Assembly: GCA_949126835.1 (NCBI GenBank)
Contig: OX421497.1
Location: 42,554,226 to 42,618,225, forward strand
Direction of reading: 5' to 3'
Length of the DNA: 64,000 nt
From: Anisus vortex
Lineage: Eukaryota; Mollusca; Gastropoda; Planorbidae
Below are positions 11,901-26,900 of this stretch, piece after piece. The notes below the pieces were generated by a model. The model was not told the origin of the DNA. It worked only from the letters and a program-made list of their open reading frames with translations, and did not search any database. The position numbers and the translations under genes are program-made. Each line of letters begins with the position of its first letter. Within the stretch, counting starts at the first letter, position 1.

Positions 11901-14900
11901 AACATAGCCGGTTTACGAGTAAATCTTCATACGTAATTGAAAACGACACCGTTCCAGATAGGGAATTCCCCCAATTCATCTTTTTTTTTCTTCTCCTTTC
12001 TCTATTCTCTCGCTCTCTCTCTCTCGCAACCCAGTTTCATTATTCGTGACTCCCATAGCTGCCCACCAGCCACCAACCCAGGCGCCCCTCCCCCCACAAC
12101 TCACATGCTCCCTCCCCCCCCCCCCAACTCTATCCGCGTACACACTCAGAGGATGCCAGTTTTCATTCATTCGCGAGTGCATCTCTCTCTCTCTCTCACC
12201 CCCCTCCCTTTTAGGTGTTTGTGACCTGGACGTGGGAGTGGCGCGCGGGGTGGTGGGGTGGGGGCGTGGATCACTCACCACAATACCCATCGTTAGGCTC
12301 CCCATCGCTAAGCAGATGTTCCGTTGTCTATCTGCCATATGCTTTTTTGTTTTCATCCTAACACTGCCTGGCTATTGGATGAGGAAGATTGGCCATTGTT
12401 CCCTTAATTAGAGGGGTTTAGTTTACAATTAATGCTATTACGTTACGTCGAGTGTTAGCCCACGCTTTGAAAAAATATACAGTAGACCAGTCTACTCCAC
12501 GTGTTTCCAGATAAAAGAACAATAATTACCTAACATTACCTAGGCTGTGAATAACTATAGCTCCCAGTGTAGTAAAGCTAGGCCTACGTCTATTTCGTTA
12601 TGATGTTTACAACTGGAAAAAACTTTTCTTCTTTTAAAGTAATTTAAAAGTTTATTTACAAACAACATATGCGCTATTGGCTGTTGTTCTGCACATTAGA
12701 TGGCAACGTCATATAACCCAGGCGTTGTCAACCTATGAAACGCGTGCCTGACTTGGCACGCAGGTCGATTTTCAATGGTACCAGACAGACCCCCCCTCCC
12801 CCCCACCCAAAAAAAAGCAATTTAAGTCTTTTCTAAAAAAAATTGTTAGTGACGCAGGGCTAATTTTAGGCTGTTGGCACACTGGATGAATTAGAAAACC
12901 TACTTTGGCAATCTATTATCAAAAGTTTGCCGACCCGCGATATAACTTATCAGCTGTTCTGTAGGGAATTCCCCAATAGGGAACCACTGTGCGTTTAATC
13001 TTTATCTATTTTATTCTTTTCACATTTAATACGCATTTGACCTTATTGTATATTTAAGTATATTATGTACTGAGGACTTCTTTATATTATACGAAAATTT
13101 CATCCGTAATACTGAAAAGTAAAGTATTTTTTTAGACCACATAAGTCCATACGACTTATAGTGAAGAAGAAGAAGTTACCATTTTATAGGTTCCTTACAC
13201 TTACATCTGATGTTAAAGAAATTCCTACAAATACTGTGTTGCTGTTGCTGTATTTTTACGCATTAATTGCCCAAAGGGCCATTCGCTCGCACCATCGACA
13301 TGCCCTTTTGCCCATGGGCCATCAGTTGAGATAACAAGGGACTGGCTACAATCAGGGGAGGGGGGGGGACACAACTATCTTTGTCAAACTCTTTGAACGC
13401 CTGCGGCAGTGATAGAAAATTGACACATCCTCTGAATGTTTCCCTATGTCTCCACTCCCCCCTACCCCAACAGCCTCATCCTTCTTCCCTTCCACCGCTG
13501 GCCATCGGTATGTTTGATTGCTGGACTCGTCACGTGGTGTTTGTGTATATTGATCTTTAAAAAAAAAAACCACAAAAACAACACGCGGTTTCATTGGGCT
13601 CAGTAGAAGGGAAAGAACTCTCGCTGGACTACTCATTCCTGCTCTGCAGACGACACATTTCATTCGCGTTGTAATGAAACACAAACACTTAAAACATACG
13701 GATGCTTGAATAATCCCGTGATGTTGTTTGTTCGTTAGGAAAAAAACAAACAAAGAAAATGGATGATTAACCCGACTTATGGAAAATTATTCAAACGGAT
13801 GGTGGAGATTATTCTAACGGGTGGTAGAGTTATTAAAACGGATAGAAGCGTATCGAAAGGGATGCAAGCTTAGCATGTTTTAACTTTGACATTTGCTTGC
13901 GTGAAAAAAAAGAGGAAATGATATGAATGAAACATTGGAGAAACAAAAAATGACACTCAATTCTAAGGTGAAATTAGTTGATGTGTTTTTGATTTGTTGA
14001 AAGTTACTTACGCCAAACATTTACTTATCTGCAAAGTACGGTACTGCAAACACCCACCTTTTTTTTAAATTTAATCACAGAGCTTGGATCTATTGCGCTC
14101 GGGAGGATATTTTGCGATCGGGGTAGAAACTATGAGATTGGCGCCCCCACCGCCCCTGTTTAATCACAAGTTTCTAAACGTAACGCTGTTAAGCTTTTTT
14201 TGGGTCCCCCTTTGTCTTGGCGCCCGGGGACATGTGTACACAATGCCCCCTCCCACACTTTAACTACGCCTCCGTTTAATCAAGCCCTATTCCATACCAC
14301 CACTGTTGGCAATAGAAGCAGGGGACCTTGACATAGCCTACAAGTGGATTGTGTGGCCAGTGCTATAACCCATCACTCCTTACTTCCCTTAATAGAAATT
14401 AATAATGTGTCAGAAAGGGTTCTGTTACGACCAGTAAATCTAAGTCTAAGGGAACATAATTGAGGATATTTAAAGACATTTCTATATGAAAAACTTCTGT
14501 TTAAGTCACTGTAACATTTTCTGCATCTGAAAAAGCATGGATTCATGACAGTGCAACGGATCGTCCTCTAGAAACAGGATGAAGGGTTTAGCTGAGTTCA
14601 GCCCAGGCGATACCTTCTATCTAACTTGCAATCTATGGAAGGCCTAATGCCTGGTAACGAGTAAACGTCCTCGGTAGATGAAAGCTGAACCTTCCACCTT
14701 GTGTTTATTTTCTGTCAGCTCCAAAAGACTAATCTAACGATATCTTTTAAAACCTCGATAAACCTTCTGCGAATCACTTGTCCATTAAAGTCAGCCATTT
14801 CTTTTTTTTCTTTATATTTTTTAATTTAGTTTAACAATGATTAGGCTTTTCTTGTTGTTTGCTCAAAGGCGGAGGAATATTTATGAATTTCGGGCTATAG

Positions 14901-17900
14901 CAAAAAACAAACAAAAAATAGTTTCTTTCAACTTCCAACAATGATATTGCAAAGCTCTGCAGGTTTGTTTGTTATTTGAAAAGCATAGACTCAATTGTGA
15001 AATGCGAAGGAAGACGTAGCCTATTTGTTCCACTAAGTTTTGATTCTAATCTCCTATCGATATGAAACTACAACGCTAAAAAAAAAAAAAAAGGAAACAT
15101 AATATAAAGACACATACAAACTCGCGCAAAAAAAAAAAAAAAAACACTAGCAACGACTCGTAACTGCATCTCGTTCTTTACCAATCATAATTGATGTAAT
15201 GTTTGATAATGTAATATGATTTCATTAGAGTAGGGGTTTGGCAACCTATAGAGCAGGTATGTCAAACGTGCGGGCCGCATGCGGCCCTTTGCAAGCACGT
15301 GTGCGGCCCGCACAAAGGATGCTGCAATTGTTTCATTTAATTGCGAAAATTGCAGTTTTAATACTTTAAACTGGGTGTATAAAACAGAAATCTGGCACGG
15401 TGCCAAGTATAAGAAAACAATAGGGCTATTTTAAACGTTAGCTTAATAAATCCGTTGTAGTAGGCGTGCAAATTAATTAAATATAATTCAATAAGATTAC
15501 AGTGTTTCTCAGATTTGTTGGTGTGGCCCGCCGGTATACTCAAAGTATCTTATGCGGCCCATGGTGCTTTTTGAGTTTGACACGCCTGCTATAGAGTGTC
15601 ACAAACACAGAATAAATATACCTACCTATTCTGTGGTCACAAAAAAACTCGACATGTAGTTTTATGAGCGTTGGCAGAAGTCTTGCCCGTGCACGCAAAA
15701 GCATGTTTAGACAAATCTTGAAGACAGTAGCCAGCATTTATTGCGTCTGTAAAATACAATCAATTATGTTGAGGATTGGGGTCTGGGTAAAAACGGAAGC
15801 GCCCACACTTATCCACATTTCTCGCCTATTGCCCCACTCAAGATCTGGTTTATTAGCAAATAAAACTATAAAATTAGCTAAACACAACATGGAAGCTCAC
15901 ACACACACAGACACACAAGGAAAATTTACTTCTTCGTTATTATTATGTTTTAATTAGGGCATAATCGAATTTTGCTTCGGATATCTTGTTTTTTTAGAGT
16001 ACATGTATTTGCATCCGGCAAAATATAGCCTAACGCAACCATGAAAAAAAAAATTCGAAGGGCCTATTTATTTGCCAAAATTTGGATTACATAATCAATT
16101 TTGCTGAAGTCTTAATTGTTGCAAGACATGTGTATTGTTGGGGCAAAGGTGAGATTGTCAAGAGAAGAAGCTCTGCGTAATAATATACTATGATGACCGA
16201 AACTCCTGCCTGGTTCATACCTGGATTCGGCAAATTGCACGTCCACCGGTACTCGTAGTTTTGAAATCAAGTGTTACTAGCAGAAATTGACCGAGCACAC
16301 ACATTAGTAGATCAATGCTACAGAACGGAAAGAATTGTTCGCGAAATGTTTGATCAAACAGTCCAAACCGTCAATATAGTGAGTGATGCACAAACAAAAA
16401 CGCATTAACAATGAAACAAACAAACACGTTGCATTTAAGGTAATGGCGGTAAAAACCTCTAGAGACAAAAGACACAAATTGAGCCGTTACTCCTGGTGTT
16501 AACACTTGATGAAGTCTCCATTGTCAGTCAGCACCAGAACCTTTGATGAAGTCTCCATTGTCAGTCAGCACACTAACCCTTGTTGAAGTCCCAATAGTCA
16601 GCTTTGCTATCACCCGAAAGCATATCTGTAGAATGTATAGTAAAGTATCCCGTCGGACCAAACTGATCATAGGGCTGGTGAAGCAGCGTTCACCAGTTTT
16701 TGTGGCCACTGCATACGAGGGGATGTTTGGCCAGCACACTGCCCAGCAGCCTTTACTTTACCCCTTTACATCAGAGCTGGGTAGTCTCAGGGGCACCCTC
16801 TACATTACGGGAAAAAAACCCTAGCCTGCATCAGGATTCGAACCCAGAACATTCGGATCGCCAGTCGAACGCGCTGCCACTCGTCCACCTTGCCCTATCT
16901 GCTGAATGTATAGCGTTATTAAAAATCACCAAGTTTTATATGGCCATTGTTTTGTTCTCTTTCTATCTGTGGCATTTTGTATAAACCTAATGTATCTTTA
17001 AAGAAAATACATAAATAAAGAGTTACAATTTGAAATAAAGAGTCCAGCTCATAGGAAGAGATACACCGACACATAGCAAGTGGCCATTCTAGAAAACCCT
17101 TCGTGTCCATCAATGGGCGACACGTCAGGTCAATAGAAATATGATTTTAAAGAAATCACAAATACAAGAAGTACATAGATCTTTATGTTACCTAATTAAG
17201 CAGGGTTCATTCGGTTTCAATAGGGTCATGTGGTACACTAGAATGGGTTATGTGGACAACACAATACCCAGCCGTTTACTATACTTTATCAAAAACTGGC
17301 CTCGTGCAGGAAATAACACAGTCACACCAGTAACTATGTCAATTGCATGGTATTTATTTTCAATCCTTTATCTTAGCTGTACAGTACAGACGCTCCTTTT
17401 ATTGTTTATAAATATAATTATAAGGCTCTTTCTTGAGCTGAATGTTTTTTTGTCGAGAGGGGAGGGGGTCTTAACCATTAGATTACGCCAGTTGTTTTTG
17501 TGTGTGTGTTATATTTTCGGCAGCAAATGTAAATGCTGAAAAAAAAAACCACTTTATCTTTAGTGTAAAGACTGGGATTTGGGTGTGACAAAGGATTAAA
17601 CGATACAATGAAAGAATAGCTTGTTTTTGTTTGTGTGAACGAGAAAAAGTCACCCGGTTCTAAAAATACAATGACACTGTCACGATAACGAGTTGCCACT
17701 CCTTGCATACAAAACAATTGTTGTTGTCTCGGTCCCCTTTTGTGAAGTAAGCCACCAGTGCCAGCTATTGACACAATTTTTTTTTAAATTTTTTTTTGCG
17801 GGGGGGGGGGGGGGGGGGGGAGGTCTACAGGAACTCAACCAAGTCCCTATCAGATTTATTAGCACTCAATGAAAACTAAAAACCTAAATCTAAATCCCAG

Positions 17901-20900
17901 ATTTTTTTTTGTTCGTTTTTTTTTTGCGACGGATGGTGACCCGGAACGGTAGTTATGGGGAAGGGGGTGGGGTGGGGAGAGACAGAGATATAGCGCGTGA
18001 AATAGGGTGGGTGTAACGAAGACAACCGTAAGTATTGACGATGGTCTTGGTGTAACAGGACAAGGAAGGCAGTCAACCTGCCCCCCCCCCCCCCCCCCCG
18101 TGCCCTTTTGTCACTACTGGGATGGAGGGGGGGGGGGGAATATTTGCATATTATATATCAGTGCTCAGTCTTGTTCATTCATTAAACTTATTCACACGTA
18201 ACATCCACAATAGACACTCCTAAACAGTTTTTTTTTTAAATATATTTAATACAGTGGCTCCACCTTACGTGATCGTCTGTTCTAGGAATCAGACGATTAT
18301 ATAATGGGTAACACTAAATAATCAGGTAGTTTTCTAATGGCCATTTGTAATTGTGTTTTTGTTCAACCAAAAAGAATGTCCATTCTTTGTATAAAAACAA
18401 GAAAATCAAGTAGGTTCGTCCCTTACGCATCAACTTTTCAATTACTGAATGTGATATAATTTGTTGGAAACGCATAGTATAACTCTTCTGTGTGTGTGAA
18501 TGTGTGCGTGTTCGTGAAAGGAACATCCATTGCATGAGCGCTCTACCGTGAATGTCAATTTTTTTTTTTGGTGAAATCTATTTTTACAACGCTAAGGGGG
18601 GGGGGGGAGCATAATAATGTTACCCTGAATAAAGTATCACTATTGAACCATAACCACTGCCCTTGGATTCATTGTAAGTCTTCTTGTCGTAACATAAGAG
18701 CTAAGGTTAATGTACAATAAGTCAAGCTGGTCCCTAAATAGTAAAAAAAAAAAATGACCTTCAGACCAGTGTTCCCCAAACATTTTTTTTGCCCCCATAA
18801 CCTTAAAACTAGAACTCGATCGATATTATTTCTTTGTGGATTGTTTGGGGTGGGGTAAGGGCGATTTTCCAAAATCTAAATTTCTCGAGGTTTCTATTTG
18901 ATCAACTACAAACCAGAACTCTAAATTTCTGCGTCAAACACCTGCACTCTTTCGCACACGTTGGTTAAAACTTGAAAATGAAGCTACAATTATAAGATCT
19001 AGAATCAGATGTCATATTCTTGGGGAACTCAAGGAGTTTTAGGGTTTATGCGGGGAAAATAAATGAAGCGTCTTACAAAATGGCGGGTTCAACCAATGAG
19101 AATCGTCAAAATTTGTAAAAAGGTTCTCAATGTTAATTAAACTAAAGAAACAATGTACAATAAACTAACCCATCAAAACAAAGTTTTTTTATACTCCCTT
19201 TCTTTGTAAACTAAGTTTATATTAAATTTATATTTGGATGGATTAATATAAATATAAGTGATATCATACCTTATGAATTTCCACACTAAAATTTTGCACA
19301 TCCTTTTTTTTTCTTTCCCGCTTTGGCCCGCAAAAACCATAAAAAGATAACTCGCTTTGTTTCGGCTATATTGTGTCTTTTTCATTCTATTTATTTCGTA
19401 AAAACGAACATATCCGAAAAGTTTACTTACTTCCGTCTCTTCCGGGAGAGGCAGCCATGTTGGACGTGGAATATATTCCTCGATTCGCAAATTGGTCGAA
19501 TGAATTCGTGACTATTCCAAACGCTATGAAAATTTGATAGAATGTATTGTTAGTCTGGACAAGTCTGCTGTCCAAGTTTCAGCTCGATTGGACGACGGGA
19601 AGTGGTCGAAAAATCGATTAAAGTTTTGCTATCAAGCAGACAGACAGACAGACGGTACGAGTTAAAAGAAAGGGAGTAAAAAAAAAAGACATTGGGTTCG
19701 ATAAAAATTTAATAATAGTTACACTGTTGTAACAAAGACTATAATAAGATGGACCGCTTGCTTTAATAGTTCTGCTATTTGATGACTCGAATGACTTCTT
19801 TTCGGAATTCTCGATTTCCTTTTGCATTGTACACTTCCGTTTTTTTTAATCGCTATGATTTTCTCATTGGAAAATTTAATTTAAAATCGAAGGTTGTCTA
19901 GAGCGGAAACCTTTAGGCATTTAGGACAGCGTTATTGGCTACGCACGGAAAAAAGAACTTATAAGCTCTTGGTTTTAACAAGAACGTAAAACCTGCATGC
20001 TAATCTAGAATATAATCTGTTGTCTCTGTGTCGCATAAAGGGTCAGAAAATGTAAACAAATTTAGAATAGATCTGTAAGGTTTACCACAGCTGTCACATA
20101 GTAAAATCACCGTATTTCGAAACACTTTATGAAAAAAAATTGAAATTGACTAAACATTCTAATGAAATACGCAAAGTAAAGTAAGCATCCCGTCGGACCA
20201 AATTCATCCATAGGGCCCGTGAAGCAGCGTTCACCAGTTTCTGTGGCCACGTCAAACTAGGGATTATGTGGCCAGTACAATACCCAGCCGTCTTTACTTT
20301 ACCCGAACATAAGTCCGGTACCCACCAGAGCTGGGTAGACTTAGGGACACCCTCGAGACCCGGGAACAGATCCTACTCTTCAACCATAACCACCATTAAT
20401 TGTTTTCATATTCTCTTAACCTAACCTTAATCACGCCCATAATGATTATTATATATACTTCCTGTGCTGTTAAGTGAGGCTTTTACAAGTTACAACACAT
20501 AAAAACAGAATATAACAAGAAATAAAACAATAGTTAACTCCTTCCACTGTATTCTGTATAGGAGCTTTTGTGGGCGCAGTGCCACCGTATGGGAACAGCC
20601 GACAGCCCCGAAGTCGCTATTGCCATTGGCTACAACTGTAAGGAGATGCTTTAAATTTTATCTGCTGCTGTTTATAAAAGCTGAGATGGAAGATAATGAT
20701 TGTGTTGAAAGATCGTGTTTACCTGACGGACTAGCTGGTTTAACATCTCTAATGCGACTTGATGATACCCTTGTGTTCTCTTGTGTGTATGTGTTTGTAT
20801 ATGTGTGTATGTTAGTGTGTGTGTGTATGTATGTGTGTGTTATTGTGCACATTAGGATTATGTGTGTAATGTACACGTGGCGCCTGTCTATTAATCTATC

Positions 20901-23900
20901 TGTCTATCTATCTGTCTATCTGTCTATCTATCTATCTGTCTGTCTATCTATCTGTCTGTCTATCTGTCTGTCTGTCCTTATAAATAATCAAGCCTAATCT
21001 TTGTCTCCCCACCTACATGCCTACGGTTATTCCTTTCTTTCTTTCATTCTTCCTACATTACTATCTATTTATCTACCTTCCTTTCTGCCTACGTAGCTAC
21101 CTCCCTACTCACTCACCTATCTGTCCATCTCAGTGTCTTTCTTCTCTTCTGTCTGTCTATCTGTCTGTCACTATATATTTTTTTCAATCTGCCTTTTTAC
21201 TTGTTTTTTTTTGTCTGTCTCTCTGGCCATCTGCCTTGTTTTCATCTTTCCCCCGACACACAATCTGCCTGTATTTCTGTCTACTTACCATCACATGTCA
21301 GTACTTCTATATGCGCCTCCATCTAACTCTCAGTCCGGTTTGTCTGAACGTGTACCCGAAAGCGTCAGACAGAAAAAAAACAACTTAATCATGTGTTGGC
21401 TGAGTAGTGGCCATTAATCGATCCTCAACACTGACAGCCAGAGAGAGAGAGAAGCAGGTCACAACGATCTGGGTTAAGACACACATAAAATGAAAAAATA
21501 TAGAACAAAAGTTACACAACGCAAGCATTGACACTCTTCTTGGAACTGGCAGTTAAGGATTGGGGGGGGGGGGGAGATGGGGAGGGGGGCATGGCATGCA
21601 CAATATAGAGGTGTTTCCATTAGCTATGTGTGTGTGTGTGTGTGCTCGACTTTGACCTCCTCCATCATCAAAGTACAGTCGAGGACACACAGATTTGGAG
21701 CATGAGATCACTTTACAACTATTATTAAATAATAGAATAAGGAGTAAGGAGATGCTAATTATAAGAGCTGAGTGTGTTGTGCATGCAGTGTGTCTGTGTG
21801 TCAATTATATTTCTTTTTTTTTTTTTGTTGTTGTTATCACTTCGACAGGGCGTGCTGTGGCGAATCACGGACTTGTATTTTGGTCACGTGCACACAACTA
21901 TGTGTTCGTATGTGTGTGTGTGCGCGCGCTTGCTTCTTTGTACATATACGCGATAGTTGGTTAGTTTGTTCGCTAGTCTTCGTTTTCAATGTAAACGAAT
22001 AAAAAAATTAACAGATTGCTTGGGCCTATAGCTTAGATCTATAGACCTACCCCCGTACCAATTTTTTTTCTTGCTGGTGAGGTAAATAATTGATTGGTTA
22101 CAAAGCTCTTGGCAAGTCATTAAGATGCTCTGTGTATTGTACGCGTGTGGGGTGCAGAGTCGGTCCCATGGTTGCTGGCTCCCTAGACAAGGGCAAAGAC
22201 AATTAGCACCACCCTCCAAAAAAAATCTCCTAAAAGAAAATTTTGGAAATCCTTCATGGTGTTCCTTTTCTTCTAAGCGCTTAACGCCTCGGGAATTATT
22301 AATAATAGCCAATACCTAGAGCCGGCACTGGTTTTGTGTGTGCATGTCTCTACGTGCTGATCATGCATTAGATCTATGCCTTTCATTCCCCTAGAGTTGT
22401 ATAGATCGTTTAGGAAAAGCATTCAACCCTGACATAAAGCTTCAGTTATGCTTTACCGTTTTATTTGTTTGCATTCTTCAGGTTATAGATACATGACAAT
22501 TTGTTTGATTCACCCCCTTTCTCCCTTTCCTTTAGAACATTCATGAATGAAGCGCGGCATAAAGCTATTGATTTATTTGTAAGACCTGTCAAATGTATAT
22601 TGTGCATGTTGTAGGCAAACAGTTTTTATTTTTTTTTAAAGCCGTAAAAAAAAAAACAGACCTACTTGCACCCGCTCTCTTTTCAATAATTATTTGTAAC
22701 ACTTTATTTAAGACTAGTGCTTCAGGGCAAGGCACCAATGCCAAAGAAAACCCACACACTCAAAAATCATGCCCGCACTCGACTCTTTCTTTTCAAACAA
22801 GCGACAAAGCCATACAAACAGTTATAAAAAAATTAGATAAGGGAAGGGTGTGTAGGTGGGGGCGAGTTGGAATATGGGCGTGAGAAGGGAAAACAAAATT
22901 ACTAGTCCCCCACAGTTTCTCAAGTTATTATCGGGACTAATTGGAGGGGTTCGTCTTATGACTTTTATTTTTAATCTTTGGACCTGTTAATTAAAATTTT
23001 GATTTTACTTTAAAAAACAACAACACTTTTTTGCTCTGGACTTTTTTTTTCGGTTTCGAAAAATTTGGACACATTGAACGTCTTTAAGTTTGTTATTTTG
23101 TTTTTCATTTAGTTTGATGCCCTAGTGGCTAAGACCTTTTGTAGATTGTAGATCCACTAGTTCTTTGCTTTATTTTTTTTTTCGTGTGAATGAGTATCAG
23201 CAGATGCCAAAACAGCGTTCATACGTGTTGTGAAAGTTTTGAAAAACTCGTGTTTTTTTTTAAGGTGGTGAAAATTTTGTGAAAATTTACTTTTTTTTTT
23301 CAAGTTTGTAAAGTTTGGGACTTTTATTACTATAATTGACAAAGCAATTAAAAATATTTATTTAAAAAAAAAAGTGATCAAATAATCAATATTTATGTCC
23401 ATTAACGTCTATCACCTTTTTTTTGTGTTGATATTATACAACAGCTGTTTCTTTTAGTTTTTTTTAGTAAGCTACTTAAGAGCTTTAAGAAATTAAGAAA
23501 TAAATATTTTGTGGGGTGTCTTGTCTGAATAGCATTAAGCCATATAGTAGGCCTATATAGTCACGTGGACCACTAAAATTTTCCATCGCACCATTTAGGC
23601 CTATCAATGGTTCATGGCCCATATGGTGCAATACTGCAAATGGTGCAATACTGCAAATGGTGCAATACTGCAAATGGTGCAATACTGCAAATGGTGCAAC
23701 ATTGCAAATGGTGCAATACTGCAAATGGTGCAACACTGCAAATGGTGCAATAGGCTACTGCAAATGGGGCAGCTGGGCCACGATCCGTTATGTGTATGTC
23801 TTATGTTATCTTATCTTATATATTACAGACGCTGCTTCTATAATAAAATATTTTTGCGCCCTACGCTAATGCATGGTGTGAGTTTAGTCTTGCATTTTGA

Positions 23901-26900
23901 CTAGGGTTTTAAAATGATGGTTAGTTACTGGTGTTCCTTCGTTTGTTCAGGCAACCCATGTCATACCCGGATGCCAATCGGGATTGAAAGAATACCGATA
24001 TGCATTTGTTCTCACATAAGAGAGTCTAAGAAAAGTGTTTTTGTCCTTAAGTTTATCCGAGCTTTGTAACAGGTTGTTATTGGGTTGTATTTCTAAATTG
24101 TGTATAATTACTACTTAGTCTACATTTTCTGCATGCAATGTGTATAAATTATTCTGTCTGTGTGTGTGTATCCTGACCATGCACACCAATAATGTTAAGA
24201 GAAACAAAAAAAAGATAGACCTTGAGGGCTAACGAGTAGAGAAATCGTCTCCATGAAAACACTACTAGATCTACTAATTATACCAACTCTTTAGCGTGCT
24301 AATACCAACTCTTGAGCGTGCTAATAGCTAGCAGTATTAACTATAGCAACGACATACTAAGACTACTCTGTATTCTTTATACGTATAGGTACACGCATTG
24401 TTTGTGCGGACGTGTTATTATGTGTGTGTAGTGCTGACTAAAGCACACACACACACACACGTGTGGAAACACTAACACACAGAAGCACTGTACGTAATCG
24501 TGTATGGATTATTTTTGTTTGTGTGTTTACAAAATTACAAGCGCGTGTATCTGAATCGGGTTGGGAGCTTGGTGGGTCCACAAACAATTATTTATTTTTT
24601 CAGGAAGTCTTTATCATACTTTGTTTAATAAAAAACAACAACTACATATAGTGGGTCAATAGTCTCAAGGCCAACGTAATTGCGATAATAGTGGAACCCG
24701 AAGTTATAATAGGTCTATGTAGCGAAAAAAATGTTCGTAATTGTTGTAAAGAGACCTGCCTGAACTCTAACCTCTCTTTCGGACACTAGTGGCTGGGGAA
24801 TACGAGGAGCTGCCAGAGTCAGATAAAGCCTATATTAGCACGTACTGGGCCAAGGGATTTCGGATGAGAATGACGGATGGCGGAGACGAATAAGGAGGAT
24901 AACGGATAAAAATGGGTGATAGTGGATTAGAAAGCTAGATAGTGGAAAAGATATAGATATAGTGAATAAGAGTGGGAGATAGTGGATACGATTTGACGAC
25001 AGTGGATAGTATAAGGAGATAGTGGATATATACGATTTGGCGATAGTGGATAGTATAAGGAGATAGTGGATATATACGATTTGGCGATAGTGGATAGTAT
25101 AAGGAGATAGTGGATAAGATTTGGCGATAGTGGATAGTATAAGGAGATAGTGGATAAGATTTGGCGATAGTGGATAGTATAAGGAGATAGTGGATAAGAT
25201 TTGGCGATAGTGGATAGTATAAGGAGATCGTGGATATATACGATTTGGCGATAGTGGATAGTATAAGGAGATAGTGGATAAGATTTGGCGATAGTGGATA
25301 GTATAGAGATAGTGGATAAGAATGAGAGATGGTGGATAAGAAAGGGACCCAGCGTATCGATGGGGAAAAAAACGCAGTTTCCATGTGTTTTCGTGGTTTC
25401 CACGTAATTTTCACGTCGATACAACGTGGTGTGCCAGCTGGGGAGATAGTGGATAAGATTGGGAGATAGTGAATACGGTTGAGAGAATGGATAAGAACAA
25501 GGAGGACACATTTATTATGTACTCTAATACATATCCTCAAGATGATTTGAACTTTACTTCCGCCCTTTCCTTAGACCCTATTTTCCCATCACTAAATTTA
25601 ACGTTTAGGCCTATATCCGCCCATGATCTTACATCAATCGATATAATGACTGACTGTCTGATGATTGATTGACTTCATATTGACGTGTAAAACATTTAAC
25701 TGTTTAAAATTTGCTAATCACCCCAGTATTAAAAACATAAAATATTTCACTTTTCATTGATCTTAATATAACTTTCATTATTTTTTTAAATCAGCCATCG
25801 ACATTACAATCAAACTATAAAAATATTTTTTTTTTTTTTTACAAATGCTTAAATATATTAAAACAAAAATAATTCTAAAAACAATAACACAAAAGAATAA
25901 TTCTTTTGTATTAGCTCCCTTTCATTCTCTCATTTTTATTTACCTTTTATTCTTTAATATCTTATTCTTATCTTGAGTCGCTTACTAATCGTTTCAAAGA
26001 AAAATCAATCAATTCATGCCATATAATTAGATCATTATAAGTTCTTAAAACTGAGTGAATCCGCCGTATGTGTATATTAAGAGCGAAATCAATAAATAAA
26101 CGAACATTTATTTCATCCAATCCAATAAACGTTCAACTAAACCGTTCATTAAAAATGTACGCCAGCAGGGTTTATATTGATTGATATTGGTCGGGGTCAT
26201 GAATGACAAAAAAATATTTGAAAGTGACCTTTGAACTTTCCAGCTTACAGCATTTATTTTGTTGCTGTTCTTTGATGTGTGTTTAGTATATATATTGTTA
26301 CATGTGGTTACATATCGAGAGATATTACAAGGAAGGGATCATCGGTTATTTTGACCCGCTTACGTCAAATAAATGATATACCTGTGTGGCTATGTTAGCT
26401 GGATATTTCGTTAGCTTTTATAAGTAAACGCAATTATATTTCATTAAAGAATCTTTTACAGTTATAGTGAAATAGCTGTGTTTGTATGTAGTTCTAGTAA
26501 AATAGCTGTGTGTATGTAGTTCTACCCGAGAGAAAATCAGGAAACGGAGTACCTACAGGCGGTCTGTATATAAAAAGCTATCTACATTCCGGCTTCTCCT
26601 GCGACGTCATTGGCGCCAAGCTGCATCGACGCAAGTCGCTCCCTTGGTTACACCAGTAACGTGGAGAGGGGGGATCTGCTGTTTGGGCTACAGCTAATTC
26701 TCCATACATCACCCGCCCAGGCTTGCATCACCTTTTTGAGAGGACACTCCAGCGTCGCCGCAAGGTGTCGGCAAAACACGGGAAGCAGCAGTCTACCGGT
26801 TATAAGCCAAAGCCCAATTGACGTAGAGCTGGGCGCCAGGGGTTGCTTCCGACGGTGGGAGAGACTAACAAGTTTCATTGGACAGCTACCGCCCGCCTTG

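Noticed and set aside
11976..12411. Overlapping frames of about 120 codons on both strands
   Set aside because: They arise from low-complexity C/T- and G-rich sequence inside intron 1. No conserved motif.
24927..25540. Long minus-strand frames of about 200 codons with repeated LSTIA and YPLSP-type motifs
   Set aside because: They translate the 40-bp minisatellite. Two frames are open at once, with no start context, splice signals or domain.
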